In this document: one piece after another, positions 43,365 to 52,027 of the stretch
How positions within the stretch are numbered: position 1 is the stretch's first letter
Layout of the letters: every line of letters begins with the position of its first letter
Assembly (NCBI GenBank): GCA_029225065.1
Contig: JAQXVT010000035.1
Location: forward strand, 106,922-170,921
Reading direction: 5' to 3'
Length of the DNA stretch: 64,000 nucleotides
Origin: Lachnospiraceae bacterium
GTDB lineage: Bacteria; Bacillota; Clostridia; Lachnospirales; Lachnospiraceae
Position numbers and translations under genes: made by a program
The notes under the pieces: model-generated
Databases searched by the model: none
Seen by the model: the letters and a program-made list of their open reading frames with translations, nothing else
Told to the model about the DNA's origin: nothing

Positions 43365-43403
43365 GTTCAGAGCCAACCTCCAGAATTTTGCTTGGCTCTG
43401 AAC
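43365..43403 (+). repeat. Internally deleted MITE-like element
   Basis: GTTCAGAGCCA (43365-43375) and TGGCTCTGAAC (43393-43403) are the ends of the 33298-33435 element. Between them, ACCTCCA comes from one end and GAATTTTGC from the other, as if about 100 bp had been lost. Confidence 0.75.
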
Positions 43404-43526
43404 GATAACATTTCCGACTTGCTGTTTTGGGTGGTTTCCTATATAATAGAGGTCTGTGTGAAGATAAGAATATTATCGGAAAAGAAAAGCCCGCGCGTTT
43501 TTTCGTGCGGCGGGAAGGAAAGAAGC

Positions 43527-45671
43527 ATGGATATTATAAAGACACTGGCGCAGGAGCTGGAGATTAAAGAGGGACAGGCGGAAGCGGCGGTACAGCTGAT
43601 CGATGATGGAAATACGATTCCGTTCATTTCACGTTACCGAAAGGAAATGACGGGATCTTTGAATGATGAAATTCTTAGAAAACTGTATGAGAGACTGAAC
43701 TATCTGCGCAGTCTGGAAGAGAAAAAAGCGCAGGTGCTCGCTACGATTGAGGAGCAGGGTAAGCTGACAGAGGAGCTGCGCGCACAGATTGAGGCGGCGC
43801 AGACACTGGTGACGGTGGAAGATCTTTACCGGCCGTACCGTCCAAAACGCCGGACAAGAGCTACGATTGCGAAGGAAAAGGGACTGGAGCCGCTGGCACA
43901 GCTGATTTTGCTGCAGAAGATTACGCGGCCGCTGGAGGAAGAAGCGCAGGCCTACGTATCGGAGGAGAAAGGCGTATCAAGTGCTGCGGAGGCAGTGATG
44001 GGCGCGCAGGATATCATTGCGGAACAGATTTCAGACGAGGCGAATTACCGCACCCGGATTCGAACTATGACGATGAAGGAGGGCATGCTGACCGCATCGG
44101 CGAAGGATGAAAAAGCCCAGTCTGTCTATGAGACGTATTATTCCTATGCGGAGCCGCTGACCAAAACGGCAGGGCACCGGATTCTGGCAATCAACCGCGG
44201 AGAGAAGGAAAAATTCCTGACTGTGAAGATCGAAGCACCGGAGGAGCGCATCCTGGAATATCTGGAGCATCAGGTTATCAAGGCAGAGAATCCGAACACG
44301 ACGCCGGCTTTAAAAGCAGCAGTGGCAGACAGCTACCGCAGACTGATTGCACCGGCGATCGAGCGTGAGATCCGCAGTGCGCTGACCGAAAAAGCAGAGG
44401 ATGGCGCGATCTCCGTCTTCGGCAAAAATCTGGAGCAGCTTCTGATGCAGCCGCCAATCGCAGGTCAGGTCGTGCTTGGATGGGACCCGGCATTCCGTAC
44501 CGGATGTAAGCTGGCGGTTGTCGATGCGACCGGAAAGGTTCTCGATACGACTGTAATTTATCCGACCGCGCCGACAAATGAGGCGAAGATCAGGGCGGCA
44601 AAAGAGACATTGAAGACACTGATCCGGAAGTACGGCGTCACGCTGATTTCGCTTGGCAACGGAACAGCATCGCGTGAATCAGAGCAGATAATCGTGGAAC
44701 TGCTCAAAGAGATTCCGGAGAAGGTATCGTACGTGATCACAAATGAGGCGGGCGCATCCGTTTATTCTGCGAGCAAGCTTGCGACGGAGGAGTTCCCGAA
44801 TTTTGATGTGGGACAGCGAAGCGCGGCTTCGATTGCCCGCAGAGTGCAGGATCCGCTGGCGGAGCTGGTAAAGATCGATCCGAAGTCGATCGGTGTCGGC
44901 CAGTATCAGCACGACATGAATCAGAAAAAGCTGGGCGAGGCGCTGGACGGCGTGGTCGAGGACAGCGTAAACCGCGTCGGTGTCGATCTGAACACCGCGT
45001 CCGTACCGCTGATGGAGCATATTTCCGGTATCTCAAAGACAATCGCAAAAAATATTGTGGCATACCGGGAAGAAAACGGAAGATTTACGAATCGAAAAGA
45101 ACTTTTGAAGGTGTCCAAGCTTGGACCGAAGGCATTCGAGCAGTGTGCGGGATTTATGCGGATCAGCGGCGGAGACAATCCGCTTGATGCGACGAGCATT
45201 CACCCAGAGAGCTATGAGGCGGCCGGGAAGCTGCTGCAGGAGCTTGGCTACAGCAGCGACTGGGTGGCAGAAAACGGAGTGAAGGCGCTCTATGTGAAGG
45301 ATTACAGAAAAATGGCGCAGAAGGTAGGCGTCGGCGAGCCGACACTGCGAGATATCGTACAGGAGCTGTGCAAGCCGGGACGCGATCCGCGTGACGAGAT
45401 GCCAAAGCCGATCCTGCGTACCGATGTGCTCGATATGAAGGACCTGAAGGAAGGCATGATCCTCAAAGGAACGGTCCGCAACGTCATCGATTTCGGTGCG
45501 TTTGTGGATATCGGTGTGCATCAGGACGGACTTGTTCACGTCTCCCAGATGTCGAACAAAAAATTTGTAAAGCATCCGCTTGAGGTGGTCAGCGTCGGAG
45601 ATATCGTGGAAGTGAAGGTGATCGGAGTGGATCTGCAGAAGAAGCGGATTTCACTTTCGATGAAGATCTGA
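43527..45671 (+). CDS. tex: Tex-family transcription accessory protein
   Basis: 714 residues from ATG 43527 (site GGAAGGAAAG; the open frame from 43392 runs through the repeat and is not used). N-terminal Tex domain, YqgF-like RNase H fold (LGWDPAFRTGCKLAVVDATG), helix-hairpin-helix (DLNTASVPLMEHISGISKTI), and a C-terminal S1 RNA-binding domain (LKGTVRNVIDFGAFVDIGV). Tex proteins bind nucleic acid and affect transcription; the exact role is unsettled. Length is slightly short of the usual 720-770. Confidence 0.95.
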   Translation: MDIIKTLAQELEIKEGQAEAAVQLIDDGNTIPFISRYRKEMTGSLNDEILRKLYERLNYLRSLEEKKAQVLATIEEQGKLTEELRAQIEAAQTLVTVEDLYRPYRPKRRTRATIAKEKGLEPLAQLILLQKITRPLEEEAQAYVSEEKGVSSAAEAVMGAQDIIAEQISDEANYRTRIRTMTMKEGMLTASAKDEKAQSVYETYYSYAEPLTKTAGHRILAINRGEKEKFLTVKIEAPEERILEYLEHQVIKAENPNTTPALKAAVADSYRRLIAPAIEREIRSALTEKAEDGAISVFGKNLEQLLMQPPIAGQVVLGWDPAFRTGCKLAVVDATGKVLDTTVIYPTAPTNEAKIRAAKETLKTLIRKYGVTLISLGNGTASRESEQIIVELLKEIPEKVSYVITNEAGASVYSASKLATEEFPNFDVGQRSAASIARRVQDPLAELVKIDPKSIGVGQYQHDMNQKKLGEALDGVVEDSVNRVGVDLNTASVPLMEHISGISKTIAKNIVAYREENGRFTNRKELLKVSKLGPKAFEQCAGFMRISGGDNPLDATSIHPESYEAAGKLLQELGYSSDWVAENGVKALYVKDYRKMAQKVGVGEPTLRDIVQELCKPGRDPRDEMPKPILRTDVLDMKDLKEGMILKGTVRNVIDFGAFVDIGVHQDGLVHVSQMSNKKFVKHPLEVVSVGDIVEVKVIGVDLQKKRISLSMKI

Positions 45672-46015
45672 GCGAAATGTCAAATCGACGAAGTGCGTAG
45701 CATATAAAACACAGGTGCTGAAATAAAAGACAATGGTATCAGTGCAGTATTCTGCCAGATTGGGTTCTGCGAAATACTTAATTGTAAATGGAAAACAGAC
45801 CAGAAAGTCAGAAAAGCAGCGGTCGGGCTGTGAAAAAATCAACAGAATAGACAATAAGAATACGGTCGACACAGGATTTTGGAAGATCCTGCGCCGACCG
45901 TGTATTGTAAAGTATCTTGTATAAGTACAAACTGTTTTTGCGCCTATATAAACATGCCCCTGTACCAGGTGTGTCTTCACTGCAAATATCCGCTTTGAAC
46001 CATACATGAGAGAAA
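45672..46015 (+). other. 344-base region between tex and the TetR gene
   Basis: No gene supported. Just after the tex stop, CGACGAAGTGCGTAGCAT (45686-45703) resembles the core of the MITE-like family. A 16-bp hairpin with two mismatches (45862-45901, ACGGTCG... ATCCTG..CGACCGT) probably ends tex transcription, although only GTATTGT follows. Confidence 0.45.
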
Positions 46016-46660
46016 TCAGTCCAGCGGTGCAGGTTCTGTGTCCTCCCTTTCCTGTGGCTCCGTGATGATATGCTGCCGGATCAGAAAACGGATCATGCTA
46101 TAGAGCTCCGGCCGGATCTGTTCAAGCGAAGCGGGCTGCTCGTAGAGCAGCGGATTGTAGATGGCCCCGCCGACCAGTTCGATCAGAAGATAGATCATGA
46201 TCTCAGGATCGCGGAACTGATAGCCGGAATCGTGCAGAAGCTGCTGATAGACGAGGTAGACATTTTCTTCCTTCTCATCATTTCCGGCAACGAGATTGTT
46301 GCGGAAGATGCCCCAGCTTAAATGCTTGGAAATAAAGCCGAGCAAAGAACGGTCCTCCTGAAGCTTCTGGATAATAAAGTCGACAATATGAAGAATCTGC
46401 TCCTCAAAATCCTGAATCTGCGCTTCGCAGACGGAATGGTACGCATCCAGGAAAAGGGTGGCGGCCTTGTGTGCGATCAGCTTGTTGCGCAGATCATATT
46501 TGTCTGAAAAGTACAGGTAAAACGTTCCTTTTGCGACGCCTGCGCTGTTTACAATATCTGAAATGGAAGTTTTCTGGAATCCCTTTGAAGTAAACAGCGA
46601 GAACGCCGTGTTCAGCAGAGATTCCTTTTTCTGCTTCTTATTTACTTCTATTTTCCCCAA
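46016..46660 (-). CDS. TetR/AcrR-family transcriptional regulator
   Basis: A helix-turn-helix repressor-type protein. DNA-binding domain: KKESLLNTAFSLFTSKGFQ, TSISDIVNSAGVAKGTFYLYF, SDKYDLRNKLI. The remaining part is an all-helical ligand domain. I use TTG 46660 as the start because GGAGGG precedes it by 6 bases and the family begins MGK.EVNKK; the ATG pair at 46675-46678 has no site and would yield 220 residues. The divergent YitT gene and this gene itself are candidate targets. Inducer unknown. Confidence 0.85.
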   Translation of the reverse strand: MGKIEVNKKQKKESLLNTAFSLFTSKGFQKTSISDIVNSAGVAKGTFYLYFSDKYDLRNKLIAHKAATLFLDAYHSVCEAQIQDFEEQILHIVDFIIQKLQEDRSLLGFISKHLSWGIFRNNLVAGNDEKEENVYLVYQQLLHDSGYQFRDPEIMIYLLIELVGGAIYNPLLYEQPASLEQIRPELYSMIRFLIRQHIITEPQEREDTEPAPLD

Positions 46661-46750
46661 TTCAAATCCCTCCATCATTTTTGCGTTATTGCTGTATTTC
46701 TAATACTTAACACAAAAAAGAACGGAAGTCAATAAGTTCGGAAGAAAATA

Positions 46751-46764
46751 TTGACCAGAAGTCA
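46751..46764 (+). promoter_or_regulatory. Candidate TetR operator
   Basis: TTGACCAGAAGTCA carries TGAC-N5-GTCA symmetry; a related GGAAGTCA stands at 46724-46731, 33 bases away. Position between the regulator and YitT fits autoregulation, but this is only by eye. Confidence 0.3.
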
Positions 46765-46899
46765 TTTTTGAAAAATAGGAGAGAAGAAAAAATTTAATAG
46801 AAAGTGATTATTTTCAAAAACTGTCAAATAATAAAAACAGAAAAAAGCGGATTTTCGCAATCTACGCTGCTGTCAGGTTTAATTGATAAGAAAAAGCGG

Positions 46900-46929
46900 T
46901 TGACGGGCAGGAATCGGTTGGTGTAGGAT
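46900..46929 (+). promoter_or_regulatory. Promoter upstream of the YitT gene
   Basis: TTGACG, 18 bases, TAGGAT with an upstream TG. Lies 38 bases before the start. Confidence 0.5.
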
Positions 46930-46967
46930 AAGCTGTAGGGGAAAAGACATCCGTTGGGAGGCAGAAC

Positions 46968-47849
46968 ATGGAAGAAAAACAGGAAAAAATAAAAAAAATA
47001 GCGGTCGATCTTGTGATCGATCTTCTCGGAGGACTGCTGCTGGCAATCGCAATCTACAGTTTTGCGGTTCCCGCCAATTTCCCGATGACAGGTGTGTCCG
47101 GTATTGCGCTTGTTTTTTATCATCTGTTCGGGCTTCCGGTCGGTACCATTACGGTGCTTTTGAATATTCCGATTATTATTTGCTGTTATAAGACACTTGG
47201 CCGTTCATTTTATGTCAAATCACTGAAAACGACCCTGGTGACTTCAGCGGTAATGGATTTGGCAGGACCGTGGCTGCCGGTCTATCAGGGAGATCTGATT
47301 TTGGCGGCGATCTGCGCCGGTGTGCTGCTTGGCGTGGGCTATGCGATTATTTTCATGCGCGGTTCTTCGACCGGCGGTTTCGATTTTATTATGATGGCAG
47401 TGAAATTCTACCGCCCGCATCTCTCCCTTGGAAAGATCGCGTTTGTGATGGATACGGCGGTGATTGTCATCAGCGGATTTGTGATCGGAAGCGGCGGAAG
47501 CAGCATGATTTACGGACTGGTACTGAATTATCTGTATTCAACCGTGCTTGACAAGGTGATTTACGGTACGAATTCCGGCAAGCTGACGCTGATCATCACG
47601 GATCATCCAAAACAAATGGTTGATGAGATTGACCGGATTGCAGGAAGAGGCGCGACAATCTTAAAGGCAGTCGGCGGATACTCCGGAGATGCAAAAGAGG
47701 TTGTGATGTGCGCGAGCAACAGCAAAGAGATGTATGCAATCCGGAAACGGGCGCATGAAATCGATGAGCGGGCATTTGTAATTATTGTCGAGTCGAACGA
47801 AGTGATCGGAGAAGGATTCCGTGCGCCGGGAGATACGAATTTGGTGTAG
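46968..47849 (+). CDS. YitT-family membrane protein
   Basis: A 293-residue protein with five to six helices in the first 190 residues (AVDLVIDLLGGLLLAIAIYS; PANFPMTGVSGIALVFYH) and a C-terminal cytosolic DUF2179 domain (TLIITDHPKQMVDEIDRIAG ... RAFVIIVESNEVIGEGF). Such proteins are common in Firmicutes with several paralogues; the substrate is unknown. ATG 46968 follows TGGGAGG. Confidence 0.9.
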   Translation: MEEKQEKIKKIAVDLVIDLLGGLLLAIAIYSFAVPANFPMTGVSGIALVFYHLFGLPVGTITVLLNIPIIICCYKTLGRSFYVKSLKTTLVTSAVMDLAGPWLPVYQGDLILAAICAGVLLGVGYAIIFMRGSSTGGFDFIMMAVKFYRPHLSLGKIAFVMDTAVIVISGFVIGSGGSSMIYGLVLNYLYSTVLDKVIYGTNSGKLTLIITDHPKQMVDEIDRIAGRGATILKAVGGYSGDAKEVVMCASNSKEMYAIRKRAHEIDERAFVIIVESNEVIGEGFRAPGDTNLV

Positions 47850-47887
47850 GAGAAAGAAATGGTAAGAGAAAGGGTGTATCAATTCGT

Positions 47888-48568
47888 GTGTGCGAAGAAA
47901 AGCGCAGAGCGGAATTGACGAGAAGAACCATTTCAGCAGTAAAAATAGCCAGGATGAAAGAAAAGAGAGAAGAGACAGAAGAAGTGAATCAACAGGAAAT
48001 TTGCGGGAAACAGGACAAAAAGGCGCAGACAGAAAAGACGTCAGGAACGCCTGAGAAGACGGCTCACAGGCCATGTATTCTCGTCAGTGCCTGCCTCCTT
48101 GGGGCAATGTGCCGTTATGACGGTAAAAGCAACGGCCTTGCGGGCCTGGAAAAGCTGAAAGAAGCCGCGCTGTTCGTTCCATTTTGCCCGGAGATTTACG
48201 GCGGACTGCCGACACCGCGGGAGCCGTCTGAAATCAGGGACGGAAAGGTCTTTTCCAGAAGCAGGCGTGATGTGACGACTCAGTTCGAAAAAGGCGCTAG
48301 GGAAGCGCTTCGAATGGCACAGCTGCTTGATTGCAGGGCGGCCATTTTAAAGGAGCGGAGTCCGTCGTGCGGAAGCCATCAGATCTACGATGGAACGTTT
48401 CAGGGAAGACGGATCGCGGGGCAGGGCATCACGGCAGCTTTGCTTGAAAAAAACGGGATTCGGTTGTTTAACGAGGCGCAGGCGGAGGAATGTCTTGCGT
48501 GGCTGGAAGGAGTAGAAACCAATGCTGAAAGATCTGATCAGGGCAAACCGGAGCTGTCGCGGCTATGA
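47888..48568 (+). CDS. DUF523 protein with charged N-terminal extension
   Basis: 226 residues from GTG 47888 (site AAAGGG). The DUF523 core starts near residue 63: CILVSACLLGAMCRYDGKSNG, CPEIYGGLPTPREPSEI, ILKERSPSCGSHQIYDG and GQGITAALLEKNGI, with four conserved Cys that may bind metal. The first 60 residues are highly charged and low in complexity, so translation may begin later, for example ATG 47954. Function unknown. It overlaps the nitroreductase gene by 47 bases in another frame. Confidence 0.8.
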   Translation: MCEEKRRAELTRRTISAVKIARMKEKREETEEVNQQEICGKQDKKAQTEKTSGTPEKTAHRPCILVSACLLGAMCRYDGKSNGLAGLEKLKEAALFVPFCPEIYGGLPTPREPSEIRDGKVFSRSRRDVTTQFEKGAREALRMAQLLDCRAAILKERSPSCGSHQIYDGTFQGRRIAGQGITAALLEKNGIRLFNEAQAEECLAWLEGVETNAERSDQGKPELSRL

Positions 48569-49127
48569 CGAGAGCAGAAAAATTACAAGAGAAGAACTTC
48601 TGGAGCTGGTGGACTGTGCGAGACTGACGGCCTCGAGCATCAACATGCAGCCGATTTGCTACTATCTCGCATGGGAAAAAGAGGAAGTTGACCGGATACA
48701 GGGGCTGACAAAGTGGGCGGGGGCGCTTCCGCAGATGGAGCTTCCGCATCCGGGGATGCGTCCGACCGCATTTATCGTGATCTGTCAGGACACGGAAGTG
48801 AGTGCTTCCCTTGCGAAATTCCAGAAGGATGTCGGAATCGCCGCGCAGACGATGCTGCTGGCTGCGACAGAGATGGGGCTTGGCGGCTGCATGATCGGCA
48901 ATTTCCCGGCAGGCACTTTAAAAGAAACGCTTGGCCTTCCGGAGAACCTTGCACCGCTGCTTGTCGTGGCCATCGGAAAACCGGCAGAGAAAATTGTGCT
49001 GACGGAGATTGGCAAGGGAGAGAGCACGAATTATTACCGCGATGAAAACGATGTGCATTACGTGCCGAAGCGAAAGCTTGAAGACATCGCACTCGACCAT
49101 ACAAAAATTGAAAAAATAAAGGAATAA
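48522..49127 (+). CDS. Nitroreductase-family flavoprotein
   Basis: A 201-residue FMN-dependent oxidoreductase. LIRANRSCRGYDESRKITRE holds the Arg-Ser-.-Arg FMN phosphate site; LTASSINMQPICYYL replaces the usual A.SA.N.QPW motif; the C-terminal VVAIGKPAEKIVL is typical. ATG 48522 has an AAGGAG site inside the end of the DUF523 gene. Natural substrate unknown. The last residues are Lys-rich. Confidence 0.85.
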   Translation: MLKDLIRANRSCRGYDESRKITREELLELVDCARLTASSINMQPICYYLAWEKEEVDRIQGLTKWAGALPQMELPHPGMRPTAFIVICQDTEVSASLAKFQKDVGIAAQTMLLAATEMGLGGCMIGNFPAGTLKETLGLPENLAPLLVVAIGKPAEKIVLTEIGKGESTNYYRDENDVHYVPKRKLEDIALDHTKIEKIKE

Positions 49128-49145
49128 ATAAAAGGAGAAAAACAG

Positions 49146-51557
49146 ATGAAAAACAGAAATCGTTTCATTTACCAACCGGGACTTCCGCTTGGAAAAGACG
49201 GAAAGAGAGTGACCGGGGGAGCAGAGCACATCGCACTTTCAAGAGAAGCTGCATCTGAAGGTATGGTACTTCTGAAGAATGAAAAGCAGGTTCTTCCGCT
49301 TGCAAAAGGAACGAAGGTGGCAGTGCTTGGCAAGGCCTGCGTGGACTATGTAAAAGGTGGCGGCGGAAGCGGAGATGTGACGGTAGCCTATGTCAGAAAC
49401 CTGCTGGACGGCCTGCGCCGGAAAGAGGCGGAGGGAAAGGTAAGCGTTTATGAGCCGCTTGGAGCATTTTATGAAAAGGAAGTTGCAAAGCAGTATGAAG
49501 CGGGCATCGTGCCGGGCATGACGGCAGAACCGCAGATTCCGGAGGAACTTTTAAAGGGAGCGAGCGCGTTTGCAGACACTGCAATCGTGACGATCTGCCG
49601 TTTTTCCGGAGAAAACTGGGACCGCACGGTAGGCGGCGAGCCGCAGATGTGCGAATATATGGCGGAGGAAGAACTGGCACTTCTGCGCAGAGCCTCCGAG
49701 GTATTTGAGCGCGGAGATTTCTATCTCTCAAATGCAGAGCAGAAAATGATCGAGGATGCAAAGGCAAACTTCAAAAAAGTCGTTGTCGTGATGAACGTCG
49801 GCGGCATGGTAGATTCCACGTGGTTTGCAAAAGATGATGCGATCGATTCCGTTCTGATGGCATGGCAGGGCGGCATGGAAGGCGGCCTTGCGGCGGCGGA
49901 TCTTCTGGTTGGAGATGGTATTCCGTCCGGAAAGCTGGTCGATACATTCGCACAGCGCCTGGAGGATTATCCGTCCTCTTACAATTTCCATGAATCACAG
50001 ACACATGTGGAGTATACGGACGACATTTATGTGGGCTACCGGTATTTTGAGACCATTCCGGGAGCAGCGGAAAAAGTAAATTATCCGTTTGGATTTGGAC
50101 TTTCCTATACCAGCTTTCTGGTGGAGACAAAACAGGCGGCAGCGACGGCGGACGGCATAGAGGTGCTGGTGAATGTGACAAACACCGGCGATTTTGCAGG
50201 AAAAGAAGTCGTGCAGCTGTACGTATCGGCACCGCAGGGCAGCCTTGGCAAACCGGCAAAAGAGCTGAAAGCCTTTGTAAAGACGAGACTGCTGCAGCCG
50301 GGAGAAGCACAGACGGTTCGCCTTGCAGTCACAAAAGACCAGATGGCAAGCTATGATGACCTTGGAAAGATTCAGAAATCTGCTTATGTGCTGGAGAAAG
50401 GCACGTATACCATCTGGGTTGGTACGAGCGTTCGCGATGTCACAAAGGCGTGCGAATATAAGGCAGAAAAAGATGAAGTGGTTCTTCAGCTGACATCACA
50501 GTGTGCACCGAACATGCTGAAACACCGCATGGTATCAGACGGCACGATGGAAGAGCTTCCGATGGATGAATCCGCAGTGCGGATCTCGACGTGGAGCTAT
50601 GAGGCAACACCGCCAAAAGAGCCGGATGTCAGAGGCAGAAAGGGTGCACTGCTCGGGCCGGTGAAATATGAGGCAGATCTGGAGGCGGTTGCATCCGGTG
50701 AGATGACGATGGATGAATTTGTCGGCAAGCTGCCGATGGAGGATCTGATCCATCTCGTATGCGGCCAGCCAAACACCGGTATCGCAAATACATACGGCTT
50801 TGGAAATCTTCCGGAATACAATATCCCGAATGTAATGACGGCAGACGGACCGGCAGGTCTTCGTATCCGCCCGGAGGTAGGCGTGAAGACGACGGCATTC
50901 CCGTGCGCAACGCTTCTGGCAAGCAGCTGGAACACGCCGCTTGTGGAGCGTGTGGGTGAAGCGGGAGCCGAAGAGGTGCGGGAGAATAACATCGCTGTCT
51001 GGCTGACACCGGCAATGAATATCCACAGAAGCCCGCTTTGCGGAAGAAACTTTGAGTATTATTCCGAAGATCCGCTGATTGCAGGAAAGATGGGTGCGGC
51101 TCTGGTGCGCGGCATTCAGTCTCAGCATGTGGGTGCTTCTGTGAAGCATTTCTGCTGCAACAACAAAGAGACGAGACGTGTGGAGAGCGATTCGAGAGTT
51201 TCCGAGCGTGCACTGCGCGAGATCTATCTGAAGGGCTTTGAGATTGTGGTCAAAGAGGCAGACCCGTGGACGATCATGACGTCCTACAACATCGTAAACG
51301 GACAGAGAAGCTCAGAGAACAAAGACCTTCTGACTCATATCCTGCGGGATGAATGGGGCTTTGGCGGTATGGTGACGACCGACTGGTGGAACCATGCAGA
51401 GCAGTATCTGGAGCTTCAGGCCGGCAATGACGTGAAGATGGGCTGCGGCTATCCGGAACGTCTTGCAAGGGATGTGAAAGAGAATCGGATCACACGGGAA
51501 GAGATCGCCGTATGCGCAAAGCGGGTACTGGAACTGATCCTTAAGGTGAGTGAATGA
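49146..51557 (+). CDS. Glycoside hydrolase family 3 beta-glucosidase, domains in reversed order
   Basis: 803 residues, cytosolic (no signal peptide). The usual C-terminal alpha/beta domain comes first (AASEGMVLLKNEKQVLPL, then GGGGSGDV), followed by a fibronectin-III-like domain (VLVNVTNTGDFAGKEVVQLY), and the TIM barrel that normally leads comes last: TADGPAGLR, LTPAMNIHRSPLCGRNFEYY, ASVKHFCCNNKET and the nucleophile segment MVTTDWWNHAEQ. This arrangement is known from rumen bacteria such as Butyrivibrio fibrisolvens and Ruminococcus albus. It cleaves terminal beta-glucosyl residues. Strong AAAGGAG site; 18 bases after the nitroreductase. Confidence 0.92.
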   Translation: MKNRNRFIYQPGLPLGKDGKRVTGGAEHIALSREAASEGMVLLKNEKQVLPLAKGTKVAVLGKACVDYVKGGGGSGDVTVAYVRNLLDGLRRKEAEGKVSVYEPLGAFYEKEVAKQYEAGIVPGMTAEPQIPEELLKGASAFADTAIVTICRFSGENWDRTVGGEPQMCEYMAEEELALLRRASEVFERGDFYLSNAEQKMIEDAKANFKKVVVVMNVGGMVDSTWFAKDDAIDSVLMAWQGGMEGGLAAADLLVGDGIPSGKLVDTFAQRLEDYPSSYNFHESQTHVEYTDDIYVGYRYFETIPGAAEKVNYPFGFGLSYTSFLVETKQAAATADGIEVLVNVTNTGDFAGKEVVQLYVSAPQGSLGKPAKELKAFVKTRLLQPGEAQTVRLAVTKDQMASYDDLGKIQKSAYVLEKGTYTIWVGTSVRDVTKACEYKAEKDEVVLQLTSQCAPNMLKHRMVSDGTMEELPMDESAVRISTWSYEATPPKEPDVRGRKGALLGPVKYEADLEAVASGEMTMDEFVGKLPMEDLIHLVCGQPNTGIANTYGFGNLPEYNIPNVMTADGPAGLRIRPEVGVKTTAFPCATLLASSWNTPLVERVGEAGAEEVRENNIAVWLTPAMNIHRSPLCGRNFEYYSEDPLIAGKMGAALVRGIQSQHVGASVKHFCCNNKETRRVESDSRVSERALREIYLKGFEIVVKEADPWTIMTSYNIVNGQRSSENKDLLTHILRDEWGFGGMVTTDWWNHAEQYLELQAGNDVKMGCGYPERLARDVKENRITREEIAVCAKRVLELILKVSE

Positions 51558-51596
51558 CGAGAGTTGTGAAAACAGTGAGAAAATTCTGTTAAACAA

Positions 51597-51625
51597 TTGA
51601 CAAATGAGAAAAACTCTGCTATAAT
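51597..51625 (+). promoter_or_regulatory. Consensus promoter of fhs
   Basis: TTGACA, exactly 17 bases, TATAAT: a perfect sigma-A promoter, directly before the riboswitch. Confidence 0.92.
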
Positions 51626-51644
51626 CTACGACAGTTAAAGAAAC

Positions 51645-51722
51645 ACAGGTTTTGATTGCTGACGGATTCATGTGGAGCACCACAGTGTAATCAAAATTAT
51701 AGAGAGTCGACCGTCTGGACAG
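51645..51722 (+). promoter_or_regulatory. ZTP riboswitch (pfl motif) aptamer
   Basis: Senses ZTP/ZMP, which pile up when 10-formyl-THF runs short. P1 TTTTGATT (51650-51657) pairs with AATCAAAA (51689-51696). Inner stem GTGG/CCAC (51672-51675, 51680-51683). The junction CTGACGG (51659-51665) and the 3' segment CCGTCTGGACA (51711-51721) match the pfl consensus CUGGCGG and CCGCCUGGGCA, with a paired change that keeps the GACGG/CCGTC pseudoknot. A terminator overlaps the 3' segment. Upstream of fhs is the classical location. The following 277 bases to fhs hold no gene. Confidence 0.82.
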
Positions 51723-51750
51723 CATGAAAACTTTTTATGCTGTCCTTTTT
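51717..51750 (+). terminator. Riboswitch-controlled terminator
   Basis: GGACAGCAT (51717-51725) pairs perfectly with ATGCTGTCC (51737-51745), then TTTTT. Its left arm overlaps the 3' end of the aptamer, so ligand binding would prevent termination. Confidence 0.85.
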
Positions 51751-52027
51751 AAACGAGTCGGGGCAGGCTTTGTGTTTTCTTTACCTTATATTCTATGAAA
51801 GTAGAGAGATACAGTACGTTAAGTGTCACATGACGGGAAGGTCAGTAAGTGTGAACGAAGGAGCAGCAGCTTCGCGTTACGGTATCGCTTCCGCTACTGC
51901 GTTAAGATGGATTTTCGATCATCCTTTTTTGCGCAGTTTTTTTATTGCTCAAAATCAGCCTGTGGCAGGGACGACCGAAATTTCCGCAATTAAAACAGAC
52001 AGGTGGAAATGAAAGGAGAAACAGACA

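Noticed and set aside
51737..52012. 91-residue frame after the riboswitch terminator
   Set aside because: Starts within the terminator hairpin, no ribosome site, no recognisable features.
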